64,000 nt of DNA from Branchiostoma floridae (Eukaryota; Chordata; Leptocardii; Amphioxiformes; Branchiostomatidae). Position numbers and translations under genes: made by a program. Within the stretch, counting starts at the first letter, position 1; every line of letters starts with the position of its first letter. The stretch is taken from assembly GCF_000003815.2 (NCBI RefSeq), contig NC_049994.1, positions 2,026,884 through 2,090,883 on the forward strand, read 5' to 3'. Below are positions 31,201 to 42,825 of this stretch, one piece after another. Under the pieces are notes generated by a model that ran no database searches, had not been told where the DNA came from, and was given only the letters and a program-made list of their open reading frames with translations.

Positions 31201-34200
31201 TTATCTGTCATTTCCAGCTCAAAAATGCCAACATTTCCCAAGGAAAATGCTGTTTTTTACATATAAAGTTGGCATCCAATTCGACCTAATACGACTGCGT
31301 ATTAATGGTTACCTGTCACCTGCTAAAATGTCACTAAAGAATTCGTCCTACCATGCGGCTGTGTGAAGGCCGGAAGTCTCTGTGACAAGGTATGTTCCCG
31401 GATGTGAGCAACCCGCAATGTTAGCCTGTCGATCTTAGCCTGCACTTCTGAGATCCGTCCTAGTAAATGTAGTAAAGACTAAATGTACGATGGTCTTACA
31501 CACAATAATAACTTCTCCTCTCTCCTCCTCTCTCCTCTCTCTCCTCTCTCTCTCGTTCTCTTCTCCTGTCTATACACAATCTGGATAGAAACGGGTAGGA
31601 TAGACGTGCACAAGTGAGGTTTGTTATGCTCTACCGACCTCCGAAGTAAAATCAAAATTAAGAAATTTTAAGCGCGAACATCTTTTTGTAATAGTGAGTA
31701 TGAACATGTCTGATATTAAGTTGAATGTATGTTCATTCCCGAATAATTGGCATAATAAGCAATCCAATGTGACCTTTGCTCACAAGAACGAGGCCGTGTT
31801 GTCTACATGTGGAGACGAATTCTATGAATGGCTGTTCTCTTCGGAGACAAGACATTCAGTTTCAGTTTATTTATTTATCCCGGAAAATACATCGCCTACT
31901 GGCGTTTTTCAATATCTCCTGGTGGGCCGGGAGACCCCAACATAAAATAACACAAAATCACAACAACTGAATCAAAATTGAAATCCAAGGTCCAACTTGC
32001 ATAAGTAATCGTCAGCTGTCAACTATTTACAATACAAATAACTCAAGATAACTTAATATAATAATGGTAATAATAATAACAATGATAACACATTCAGACA
32101 GTGGATCAACTTAAAATCAAAGTAATGAAAAGTGGAATGAAAAGTGGAATTTGCATATCAATGTGTCGCTGGTCGGGCAGTGTTTGTTACAAAGTTGATT
32201 TGAAAATGAAAAATAACAGTCAGAAGAGAACATAAATGTCAGTCTTAGCGTCAAAACATAATACAGAAATCAAACAAAAGGATCCACTGTGATATGACAG
32301 GTACTAAAGTTAAAATATATACAATCAGAATCCTTTAGTCCTGGTTATACAATCGTTTAAACTGTGACAGTGTCCTCGCAGATCTTAATTGGGGCGAGAG
32401 GGAGTTCCAGAGCACCGCACCTGCGTGTGAAAAAGCTTTCTTTCTATATTCAGATTTAGCTTTAGGCAGTAGGAGTGATCTGAGACGGGTATTATGTGTG
32501 TGTATTTCTGAGAGTTGGGAGAACAATGCAGTAAGGTGGGGAGGGGTCATGCCGTTAAGTGCCTTAAAAACGAGCGTTGCCTTACTTCTTTTATGTACAT
32601 CGGCTATTTGGACCCATCCGAGAGTACGTAAGACGTTTGGTGTAGAAGTATAGCGATCGTACCCCAAGATCACGCGGCCAGCTCTAGTTTGGAGTTTCTG
32701 TAATTTATCCAGACTTCCTTTACCCCCTTGATCCCAGACAGTGCTGCAGTACTGTATGTGTGGGAGAAATAGGGCTTTGTAAATTGTGAGCGGCGCCTCT
32801 CTATTCAGGTAGTGTTTAAGGTACTTCATTATTCCGATTGTTTGAGCAAGCTTCTTGTTAAGATGATCACAATGATCATGCCACTTTAACATGTTGTCGA
32901 TAATGACTCCAAGATACTTGAATTTATCAACTTGCTCAAGAGTAGTGCCAGCTAAAGTGATGTCTAGTTCAGTGTTAATGTCGTTTGCTCTTGACGAACC
33001 CACTAACATCGTTTTACATTTCGTGGGGTTTAACGACAATTTGTTAGCCGCAAACCACTGGGAAAGTCTGGCTGCGTCGCTCTGTATGGCCTGCTCAATT
33101 GCCTGTACATTGCGTGCCGCGAAGTGAATGATCGTATCGTCGGCATACAGTGCAATCTTACAGAGTTGCAAGCAATTTGGTAAGTCATTCACATATATGA
33201 TAAACAGAACTTAATTGCAACTTAATTGCAAATCTCTGTCAGAGGGCTATTTGCAGCGGGAAAATAGTGTAGAACAATATCATACTTGTGTAGTCTAAAA
33301 CGACTCTAAACACTGACGTATTGGGTTTGACTTCTTTTTCGAGACAGTGGAAGACGTAGGTTCCCACCTTTTCTGTAATGTTTTTGTGATGTTGAAAATC
33401 AGGGTGGAATTTATTGGCCTCTTTAGGAGCTCTTTTCTTTCGTGATCGTAGAAGGGTTTGAATACTATATACTATTATTATTATTATCAATTTTTCGCAC
33501 ACGTTAGCTTATAAATTAGCTATTAAAATATTTCATTATAGTACACCCCTTGCCTACACATCGAATCACAGAGAAGTCAGAACTTTCTTGATTCGTCAGG
33601 ACCAAGGAGGTTGAAAAGAGGACCTCCTTAACAGGAGTAAGTACGATCAAAGAGCTAATTGCATACCGACCGTAGTGAATGTTGTTACCGTCTTAAGAAG
33701 AAGAACATTAACATTTATTCCCTGCCTACTGAATGGCGCAAAGCAAGAATCGTTTTATAAAGGAGTTTATGACATTTACTGTCTAAGAATTCAAACTTTC
33801 TAGGAAATAGTTTCATCAGCATCGTGAATCACTGTTTATACCCCCTGTCCACTAGGACGGCGCTCTCGCCGCGTTCTCTCTGTGGCCTCAAGTTTGACTT
33901 ATCGCTTAACGGGTTCTATGGAAATTATTTTTACTGCGACCTTAATAGGATATGTGTAACCTTCACTTTCACATTGGGTATATTATACAAATACGTAAAA
34001 GTGTGACTCAGAAGACAACAAAACACAACGTATAAAAAGATTAAATTCTGTTCTATACATTTGTTGAGCGATATTTATTGTCAAATTATATATCTTGTCA
34101 AATTTTTTGTCGCAGAGAGAGCGCGGCGAGAGCGCAGTCCTAGTGGAAAAGGGGTATAAGTACGTACGTCACAAAATCAGACCAATATTGGTGGGAACAG

Positions 34201-34467
34201 ACAGTAGCCGGAACGAAGGCTAGGTATAAACTGTGTTGAGAGAAATTTGATAAACGCTAAGGTGGGCCTACTGACAAGAACTTGGTTAACAACAAGAAGA
34301 AATAATTATGTTTCCAAGTGCCAAAGAACCGAAGAACCGTAAGGGTAGACCTACTGACTTTTCAATCGGGCCGCGTCCTGCTTAGTTATTCCGTACACAT
34401 TCTGGTTTGGCCACATCACCGCAAAGTACAGGAGAACGAAGGCCTTGCTGTAGGTCCAGTTTACCAT
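26820..34467 (-). CDS. Secreted LamG-GON protein (multi-exon gene model)
   Basis: Exons on the - strand, in order: 34359-34467, 30270-30633, 29750-30060, 28003-28292, 27670-27778, 27171-27361, 26820-26898. All junction phases agree (1, 2, 1, 0, 1, 0) and the last exon exits in phase 1. The first exon has ATG in a strong Kozak context (ATCACCATGG) and a signal peptide. The mature protein is a Thr/Ser-rich linker, a LamG/concanavalin-like domain and a GON domain, so it is probably secreted. The stop is not fixed: unspliced read-through ends after about 16 more codons in the MITE, and a weak acceptor near 23.69 kb is another option. GON domains are best known from the C-terminus of ADAMTS9/20 proteases, but no protease or thrombospondin repeat is present here. 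Confidence 0.7.
29163..29735. repeat. 37-bp minisatellite, about 15 copies
   Basis: Units of TAATCACTCTACAGCCATAA plus TTTATAGTCTTCACTAG. The array ends about 15 bp from the LamG exon donor. Confidence 0.9.
29750..30633 (-). CDS. LamG/concanavalin-like domain (two exons)
   Basis: Exons 30270-30633 and 29750-30060 join in phase 2. Visible pattern: VGLWPLNARFGASDITGNGN, a typical LamG_3 start; AFLFSGTANSYIDIPN; SFTILAHVYPTGEDGPIFDY; then after the splice LDAWNYVGGTYDSTTGVASL and GRIACLQLYNYAMT, the closing strands. Such domains bind sugars, glycosaminoglycans or proteins. The last residues (ARDACKG) lead into the GON exons. A 37-bp minisatellite begins only a few bases downstream of the donor. 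Confidence 0.85.
31500..31560. repeat. CT-rich microsatellite
   Basis: Runs of CTCTCCTCT directly before the repeat at 31552. Confidence 0.7.
31552..31941. mobile_element. Inverted copy of the Frizzled-intron element
   Basis: Near-identical reverse complement of 8308-8695, lying in intron 1 of the LamG-GON gene. At the position matching the exon 9 splice donor this copy reads GAGATATT rather than GAGGTATT. Confidence 0.75.
32335..33207 (-). pseudogene. 5'-truncated LINE with an intact 285-codon reverse transcriptase end
   Basis: The - strand frame 32335-33192 runs from MNDLPNCLQLCKIALYADDT, with the catalytic YADD, through KFKYLGVIIDN, PHIQYCSTVWD and the closing WNSLSPQLRSA...FKRLY, without a stop until the end. 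Upstream reads FIIYV before homology ends at about 33207, so it lacks the endonuclease and the fingers. It is of the Jockey/CR1/Rex type and distinct from the two GDIHPNPGP-type copies. The intact frame suggests a young insertion in the LamG-GON intron, in the sense orientation. Confidence 0.85.
33837..34158. mobile_element. MITE with ~38-bp TIRs
   Basis: TATACCCCCTGTCCACTAGG and GGCGCTCTCGCCGCG at the left are mirrored by CGCGGCGAGAGCGC and CCTAGTGGAAAAGGGGTATA at the right. 322 bp, no coding capacity. Confidence 0.75.
34359..34467 (-). CDS. LamG-GON gene exon 1: signal peptide
   Basis: 109 nt, MVNWTYSKAFVLLYFAVMWP with the hydrophobic core AFVLLYFAVMW, then NQNVYGITKQDAARLK. The donor GTCAGT is weaker than average but leaves phase 1, exactly what exon 30270-30633 needs; the junction encodes Thr. 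Codons are GC-rich against an AT-rich background. It lies 3.7 kb from the next exon, with LINE and repeat insertions between. Confidence 0.6.
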
Positions 34468-34869
34468 GGTGATCTTTCTTGGTCTAAGAATAAGAAATAC
34501 AAAGTCAATAGTTAAGTGGATTTTTTAATGATAACTTGCCAAAGGTGTAGTAAGTTTACATACTTACTACCAAGTTTACATAAAGTAAAGCATAGGTTCA
34601 ATTTCTAACATACCTGGTAGGGCGTTACATCTGTAGGAAAGGAACGCAGCGTTCTTCAATCTTCCCAAGTGTAAAATGTGTACATGCCTTCGGTTGGGGA
34701 TGTAAAGGTGGTAGAAAGAGAGGGATGTACTTATGACACTATGGTTCACTGCCCTTTTGACCTCGAAATGCTCTTTGGACCTTTGGCGATGACTTTATTG
34801 ATAATGAGACAAGTCATTACATGGGTCTGCCTAGGCAGCTTCGGGCTAGTAGCGGCAGAACCTAAAAAA

Positions 34870-35580
34870 ATACGAACGAACAACAGGGCTTATACCTTCC
34901 TAGTTCGCCCTAAGTTAGAATACTCATCTTCAGTCTGGGATCCCCATAGACTCAAACACGCACAAACAAACTGCCTTAAGGAGAAACTGGAAGCAGTACA
35001 ACGACGTAGGGCTGCCAGGTTTGTCACAGGCAACTACAAACTATCAACCAGCAACACNNNNNNNNNNNNNNNNNNNNNNNNNNNNNNNNNNNNNNNNNNN
35101 NNNNNNNNNNNNNNNNNNNNNNNNNNNNNNNNNNNNNNNNNNNNNNNNNNNNNNNNNNNNNNNNNNNNNNNNNNNNNNNNNNNNNNNNNNNNNNNNNNNN
35201 NNNNNNNNNNNNNNNNNNNNNNNNNNNNNNNNNNNNNNNNNNNNNNNNNNNNNNNNNNNNNNNNNNNNNNNNNNNNNNNNNNNNNNNNNNNNNNNNNNNN
35301 NNNNNNNNNNNNNNNNNNNNNNNNNNNNNNNNNNNNNNNNNNNNNNNNNNNNNNNNNNNNNNNNNNNNNNNNNNNNNNNNNNNNNNNNNNNNNNNNNNNN
35401 NNNNNNNNNNNNNNNNNNNNNNNNNNNNNNNNNNNNNNNNNNNNNNNNNNNNNNNNNNNNNNNNNNNNNNNNNNNNNNNNNNNNNNNNNNNNNNNNGGCA
35501 TCCTCACTCCCCTGCAGCTGGGCCCGCGAGGGGCATTGCCCAGTAGTTACGTAGATGTAGATACAAAGAATTCATTACAA
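34870..35580 (+). pseudogene. LINE reverse transcriptase 3' fragment interrupted by a gap
   Basis: FLVRPKLEYSSSVWDPH and LEAVQRRRAARFVTGNY match the C-terminal part of CR1/Rex-type reverse transcriptases. Positions 35058-35496 are N. After the gap the sequence LQLGPRGALPSSY resembles the same family's end. Confidence 0.7.
35058..35496. other. Assembly gap (439 N)
   Basis: Run of N inside a LINE fragment. Confidence 0.99.
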
Positions 35581-36130
35581 GAAACGTTACAATACATTTG
35601 ACCTATCCAATTAATGATGACTTATTAAAGTTTAAGGACCTACCTTGTCTACGATGACTTCACGTACACCTGTATGACCAACGGAATGTCTGTTCTTAGT
35701 GCAACACATAAAACGTTTGAAGTCTATATAAAGTCTACAGTAACATTACTAATCTGTTGTAACTGCATTACGTCAACACAAGAGCTTTTAGCGCAAGGTT
35801 GACTGAGAAAAGAAAAGAATGGTATCTGGTGTCTCCGTAAGTGGCACCAATTTCCCCACTCTCAATAAACAGTTTTTCTTAATTTGTAATGGTGAACATC
35901 ATCAACAATTGCAGTACAACGTCAGACCTTGAACCCAGGGCGATTTAATTATAGGCTTAAAAACCCTTCCATTATATAACACTTCCCCACAGATTGAATT
36001 TAGGGTGTGTTTGGGTTGCTTTAACAAATGGTTGCTTAGGATTGAACCTAATTAACAGAAATATGTGCCTCTCCTTACATACAACTAATTTCTATTGAAT
36101 CGACTTCTAAAGAATGCATTATTGCTTTAA

Positions 36131-36930
36131 CCTTATTCAGACCGGGCTTTTTTGGTCATCCTTGGACGGGGTAGGGGTGCTTTTAAGGTCCACCTGACAC
36201 CTGTAATTCTAAAACGAATTATCGTATGGCCACTAAATTTTTAGAGAATGATATAGACATGTTTTTTTGACATTTATATGATTTTTGGCGAAACGGTAAC
36301 GTAACATGACGTAATTATGACGTCATTAATTTGTCTTGATTGGCTGCAACAGTGAAATGGGGGTATTCCCAGAAAACTTCAAGATATGCAGCAAAAAATG
36401 TAACAGCAGATAACAGAACAGTGCAGATAACAGAACAATAATGTTTATTACGACTTATATTGCCAATAATAACATCGATGACGTCAAAAAATGACGTCAT
36501 ACATATGTAAGATACCAGTTGGCCTCCGCCACGTTATGTCCACCTCCTTGAATTTTAAAAATCCTTTTTTTACAAAAAAAAATCGCAAAACACGACGGAA
36601 ATTGAAAAAAAAAATACCAGATAGTTTCAACTTTTTAGGGATAATAAGCTAGTTATTCTTGATCTATTCATAATAGCATTTATGTCGTAAATAAACGTGA
36701 AAAATACATTGTTAGAACCAAAATTAGCGATTTTCGTCAAAAGTGCCTGTCAACAGACGGTTGCCATGGCAACAAGAAAAATCTGAAAATTATTCAACCA
36801 TTATGAAAATGTTTCAAATTAAATTTTAGAAAAAACTTACTAAGTTTGGTGGCTCTAGTGTATACCGTTCTGGCGTTATGGGACATGAATGTTGGCGCGG
36901 GCTTCCCCTGGTGTTGACTATTTGACATCC
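36131..36930. repeat. Dispersed TTAACCTTATTCAGACCGGG-end repeat
   Basis: Inverted match to the 300-790 repeat (shared GATGACGTCA-rich, GTTTATTACGACTTATATTG and GGTATTCCCAGAAAA blocks), and a looser match to 46960-47345 and 21800-22110. A non-coding repeat family. Confidence 0.5.
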
Positions 36931-37644
36931 AGTAGTTTCTAGCGAGGACCAGTCAAATAGATGCTGGCAGGTCACTGACACTGGGCGATACATGTCCTGT
37001 TGCGAGCTTTTCGCACATTTGCTTATCATGTAAATTGACGTGAACTAAAACCAACCATGCATTTTTGTTCGTCAATTTGCACCGTGGGAGAGTTTTACAT
37101 GTTCACAAACAGCTGGTGTAACTTTATACTATTATAGTTTTAAAAGTTTACTTTGGTGAACAAAAGGTGAAGGGACTGTAGCGATAGAGTGTTTGCGCCT
37201 TCAGGGGTTTTGAAATGACGGCACTGCGGCTTTCTAGAGTATTTCCGTCTCGTATTATTACACGCTTCGTCACTTGAGTTCTATTTATTCTGATCATTTG
37301 TACTGTGAGGTTTCGTTTCGTAGTTGACTAGTGATTGGAATTATAACATTTAGAATCGAGTAAACGTTAATTTTCAAAGTCATTTGAAGTGATGAGGGCG
37401 GTGGACCATACTGTTATAGACCCATCCTTCTCCTTCCATCGTCTTTCAAATTTTGCCTCCCCAACCGATCCCCCCCCAAACGAAAAAAGGGAACTCGGTG
37501 GAGTCGGGACTGTTGCATGCATTATAGGGCATTCCCACTGAAATCGAATCAGCAGGAATAAAGCAGAACCCGCTGGGATGAGGTATTCACAAAATTCGTG
37601 CCACATTCGGTGCCATTCCCAGAGGGTATTCGAAATGGGCCTAA

Positions 37645-38184
37645 AATCCCCTTCACACGAAAAGGAATGAGCAAGAATGCTGCCAGAAAGAAAATCCTTT
37701 TCTATTCCTGGGATTCGTTGTGTATTCTAGACATTCTCAATGCATTCGAGATATTCTTTCGGCCACAATCTGACAGGATTCGAGATGGCTTGCCGTTTCG
37801 GTTCTCCTTCGAATGAGATAAGAATGTTTCGAATAATGTTGGAATACCGTAGAATGTGGTCAGACTGCATGGTCGATAAGGCGTCAGAAGGATGACGGCT
37901 GAGACACAACGATCCGTAGAATGTGGTCAGACTGCAGTTAGAATAGTAAGAATACATTTCGAATCCACTATGAATGCCATTCGATATTTGTCCACTTCGA
38001 ATGCACCTCGACAATTTTTAACATGTCAAAAACTTTCGAGCCAGCCAAAAGAACGGGGACGAATATCTCGAATGCAGTAAAAATGTTTATGATACAGTAC
38101 GAGTTGCGAGGAATTGCCACGAACAGGAAAAAAATTCATTCGGACGGCATTCCGGCTCAATCGTGCTCTCGTGTGAAGGGGGCT
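37645..38184. mobile_element. Harbinger-like MITE (540 bp)
   Basis: Ends AATCCCCTTCACACG / CGTGTGAAGGGGGCT are inverted repeats (13 of 15 match), flanked by TAA on both sides (37642-37644, 38185-38187). The interior is rich in ATTCGAA/GAATG motifs. Confidence 0.65.
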
Positions 38185-38379
38185 TAAACAAACACGTTGA
38201 AGAATGTCTTACTTATAAGAAGATTATTCTGTACGACATTCACTAGGTCTGCTGTTAGAGGTGAAGGTCATGATCAGTGGGGCGATGGAGCAGGTGGCCC
38301 ACACCCGGGAACTTCCCTTGTTATATTTCAGCCATACCATAGGTATGGTGAAATATATTGTATTCTCCTGTCAAATCTT

Positions 38380-39540
38380 CAGAACATGGTATCTCCCTTG
38401 TTCCTCAACCGAATGACTGAAATTTTGGCACAAGGGTAGAGTGGGCCAATACCCTCGGACGATTTTTTTTTTCATTTTTTTCCATATCTGTCTCTTAAAT
38501 TATTTTATTAAGGTTTATGGTCATCTTAAGACCAAAACTGTATATTTGGCCCCCTGTACCCTGGTATCATAACCGAATGAGCTGCAAGTTGGTACAGATG
38601 TGCCTTGATAAGTCCCCCATATAGATTCAATATCAGTTTTGGTGTACAGTATAACGAAATACTTATTTTAGCGATTTATTGGTCATTTTTTTTACCAAAA
38701 AAGGACAATTTTGGCTCCTGTACCTTGCTTTTAGATCCGGATGACCTGAAATTTAGTATAGGAGTGCCCTAGACATATGCGCACATGGATTCAATAACAC
38801 TTGAGGCATTAAACAACAAAATGCTTAATTTTGCGATTATTTGGCCATTTCATGACCAAAAAGTACACTTTGGGCTCTTGTGCTCTGGTTTTAAAACCGA
38901 ATGACCTAATTTTGGTAAAAGGGTGCACTAGATATTTATTTAAATGAAACATGTATAATTTTTGTCATAGACTACGTCAAAATGATATATTTGGGGATTT
39001 TTTTGTCGTTTTCTAATAGCCAGAGGGGTCAATGACCTTAAGGTCTAATTTGCAATTTTACATGGGTGTTCTGGAAGAGTCCATTCTTGCATAGAGGGGG
39101 CTTTTTTAAAAATCCATTTTTTGGACTTCATTGATTATGTCAAAGTCCTATTTTAGCGGATGTATTTTTGGACTGCTCGACTTAACATGGAAGAGTCCAT
39201 TTTTTTCACACGGAAGGGGATTTTTTCAAATTCAGTTTTGAACGGGTGATGATTCAAAATTCAATTTTAGTGGAAGTGTTTTTAGACTGGTCTATTATAC
39301 CTTTTCATGCACTGGGACCTTTTTTGCTAAATTCATTTTTGGATTTGGTTTCTTATTCAAAAGGCCAAGGTTTCAGTGGGAGTATTTCTGGACTGGTCTA
39401 TTGTGCACATTCACATAGGGTGCACTTGAGTCCATTCTTGAACGGGGGAATGTTGTAAGACTCATTTTTGGGTTAAACCGTCATTAGTAAAAGTGATTTT
39501 TTAAATGGGTGATTTGAAATAGCCTATTGTTGCATGGGGA
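38380..39540. repeat. Diverged tandem repeats
   Basis: A phrase like ACCGAATGACCTGAAATTT recurs near 38405, 38573, 38743 and 38898 (period about 160-170). A second set with TGGACTGGTCTATT follows to 39540. No gene. Confidence 0.5.
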
Positions 39541-40372
39541 GGGAGATGGCTGAAATATGCTGTATTCGCTCTCAAGCAAATGTCGGCCTTTCTAGTTAGA
39601 GAGATTCGTCTTCACCCCGCAGCATGGTAAAAACCCTGAGTGTCGTGTCCCTTTTCGTTATGTTTACCTTTATGCTCCGTTTCTTCTCGAAACAAATAAG
39701 GTGATTGGCCTTGACCAGGAGGCTGTCACCATGGTAACTGGTAATGAAGCTGGCACCCTGTGGTGTATAATTACATTATGTGGCAGGTTTATTAGGACAG
39801 ATCAAGAGGGACTGGCCATCTTATACATGCATATGAATATGTTTAAGTATAGTTTAGCAAAAATAAACAGGCTACAGTTAGACCATGTGAAGGGAACCTT
39901 ACTTGTTTTCTAGTTTAAAGACATTTTTGTCGTTTATTGAAGGTCTACTTTTAAAACTTCCTTGCTAAAGACGATCATTCTTCTTGTAGCGTCTGCATGC
40001 AGGAGCATTCGCGTTTGTTTCGTGTATATTGGCTTCCGATGCTCTGTTTTTCTGTGTCATAAACGGTCACTTCCCATTGAAACAGCCAAAATGACAAATT
40101 ATCATCATGTTCATCAACTGCAGCGAAATTGGCGGAAGAAAAGGCAGTACATGTCATTTTTATGAAGGTTTTATTCCGAGAATATTTACAATTTCATGGC
40201 CTATTTGTTAACGCTAGTTACTTTTCCCGTGGGTCAACCTATATCCGTTTTTAAAACCGTGGCATTTAGGGACATCAAGTCGACGTACAGTGGTTTCAAA
40301 TTGCAATATTTCCAAAATATTGTACCGCCCGTTAACTTGATATAGTCTTAAATACAAAACAGCGAATATAGG

Positions 40373-41677
40373 CTAGCCCGCGGCTAGCATTGCATAAGGT
40401 GCCCTTAACGGGGACACTTGCTTGAGGTGCCAACCGCCGTCAACGGGCACATGCGCCCCGGTGATGAAGGACGCGTCTGCCGAGGCCAGGAGGGCGATGG
40501 TCCGCGCCACTTCAGACACCTCCCCGTTCCTCCCCAATGCGTGCACAGACTTGGTATGTTCCAGAAACTGCATAATAAAGACAAGATGTAAATGTTGGTT
40601 CACACGTGCGTATATATTGAAGTTTGTGTGAAATTCTTAATTTCTACAATGGTCCATACTTCCTGGAAAAATAAAAGACATTGGAAAACACCAATAGACC
40701 ATGAGACAACATACCAGGCTGGGTCTCAAACCATACTCCTTGGTCAGCTAACTGCTCTGGCATTTTTTGCGTCCATATACTAATTTCTACTATTTTTTCA
40801 GTGACATGTGGAGGCTCGTAGAGAGTAAGAATGCCACTAGGTCATAATGAAGTATGAAACCGGCCTATAATAGGTATCCGACAAGACTGTGGCACGTAGG
40901 CGGTCTCGCTGCGTTTCAAATTAAGTTTGTGTTACCCTTGACCTTTTTGTGGGAATATGATAAAACAGCTACAAGTACTATGACAAAAAAGACACAAAGT
41001 GTAAAAATTGTCCTTTTTATCTATGAAATTTGTTGATGAGCGCTCAGTCAAAGGGCGAACTGAAAATCAGTGATCGACATACGTCAAGTAAATTAAAATA
41101 AATAAAATGTGCTCCTATTTATATAAATGTCTATTTGATTATATAACTACTTATAATCGGATAAACATGGCCTTACCTGGGCATATTTCTGGTCAGTCAG
41201 TCCCGGAATGGTACGTTTGTGGCCTTCTGTCGGTATCACCCCAGGGCTGTGGTCGTGACGTATAACATGACGTAGGTCGTGACGTAATCGTGACGTAGTT
41301 GTAACGTAGGTGGAGGTGAATTCCAGGATACTGGAATGATGTTTTCATGAAGATCACACAGCCATGTTAATAATATCAACAGACAATTTAATCTCTACAA
41401 CTGCAGAGAATTCGGAGGTTACAGTCAGACGTTTTGACAATATTAGTGTGTCAAATATGCAAATCACTATTCAATGTGGTGACATACAGATACATATATT
41501 CATTCGCATTTATGCAAAAAAGTGTTTTAGTTTCTTTACTCCCTCATATTTAGTTGTGATAAGATTTCACTAAAATTAAACCATTTAAAGGCCATTAAAA
41601 GTCATGTTACGGAAACAGGTTCAGAAATGCGTGAACTTACTTGGCAGAGTTCACCCTGATTTGCTTGGGAGCAAGTT
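40373..41677 (-). CDS. Short-chain dehydrogenase/reductase, last three exons
   Basis: Exons on the - strand: 41641-41677, 41177-41246, 40373-40567 (stop TAG at 40373). Joined, they read ELAPKQIRVNSANPGVIPTE, then HKRTIPGLTDQKYAQ, then FLEHTKSVHALGRNGEVSEV, ARTIALLASADASFITG and the SDR C-terminal motif AHVPVDGGW. Splice phases are consistent (1 in, 2, 0). IRVN...PG and FITG...VDGG are signatures of the classical FabG-like SDR family, NAD(P)H oxidoreductases of unknown substrate here. The Rossmann glycine motif and the YxxxK catalytic pair would be in upstream exons, which I could not find up to 64 kb; the gene may be broken by transposons or have far 5' exons. Confidence 0.8.
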
Positions 41678-42332
41678 CTGAAACATTAGATGTAAAAAAC
41701 ATCAACATTTTTTGATAATAAAAAATGCAGAAAGGACATTATTAAACTGCACCCGAACGATTTATTATTATTATATTCGGACACCCTGAATACAATATTA
41801 TGAATGTGTTTGAATAAGAATAAATAGATCGATAGTTTGTTATGTTAGCCAATCTGAAGGTAAAAATCACCAAGTATTTGCATGCATGCAAAAATTACCC
41901 AATTGTTCTGGGCAAGTGAAAGTGCTTCTTGGGCAAACAAATACCACACCTTTCCACGAGTGAGATGCAAATGTTACCTTTCTTTTTTTAGCCAAGAGGA
42001 AGAATAATTTTGATTTGGAGTGACGTCCTTATTGTATTGTTAGTACATTCTATGTTTATTTTATTATTCATCAGTCATACTCAATTATGTTTCGTATAGA
42101 GGAGCAAGGCGTGGTATATGCTAAATGTTTTACCCCTCCTGCAACTGTTTCATCCGTTTTTTTATCGTAGTATGCATCTTGTGCAAAATAAAAAAATAAT
42201 TTGCAAATAAATAAACAAACTAGAGTTCAACTAACCCATCTCTTCGCCAATAACCATGCCTTTATTTAAGACTTTAAGGTCTTATTCATGTATTACTAAA
42301 TAGCAGATGACTGCATGAACTGTGTTCCTCAC

Positions 42333-42608
42333 TACCCTGGGAAAACGAGGCACGCAAAGTTTACCGATCCCTACAACACGCACGCACGGGACACCCGCCG
42401 CCTAACACCCGCCGGCCCTCGAACCAGCTGGCCCCTACTAACACGAGCCTCTTTCGAGAAGCGAGCGATGTTGGGGACCGGCGTAAGTGGGGCCAGCTGG
42501 TAGTGGGGCGGGTGCATAGAGGCGGGAGGGCGCGCGTTAGGCAGGGGATCGGTAACTCTTATTTGCGACTCTTATTTGCGAAGCTTCTCGAGCAGGTTTC
42601 CCAGGGTA
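42333..42608. mobile_element. Foldback MITE with 9-bp target duplication
   Basis: TACCCTGGGAAA / TTTCCCAGGGTA ends, flanked by perfect GTTCCTCAC direct repeats (42324-42332, 42609-42617). GC-rich interior with a second inverted pair, CCAGCTGGCCCCTACT / AGTGGGGCCAGCTGG. A 9-bp duplication is typical of Mutator-like elements. Confidence 0.75.
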
Positions 42609-42825
42609 GTTCCTCACAAACACACAAACATTACCAAAACCAGACTGTGACCTGACAGATGACCTGGTAGCATCCCTGGTCAATCAGAATTTCATGCTTG
42701 TCAATTTAGACTTTGTCCCCAGTGTAAGGGCGTCCTCCAGCAAACCATCTGTATAACAGCTGTGTCCATAGATATAGGTCAAAATGAGATATATAGAGCA
42801 CAGTTTATTTCTGATAATAAGTTTT

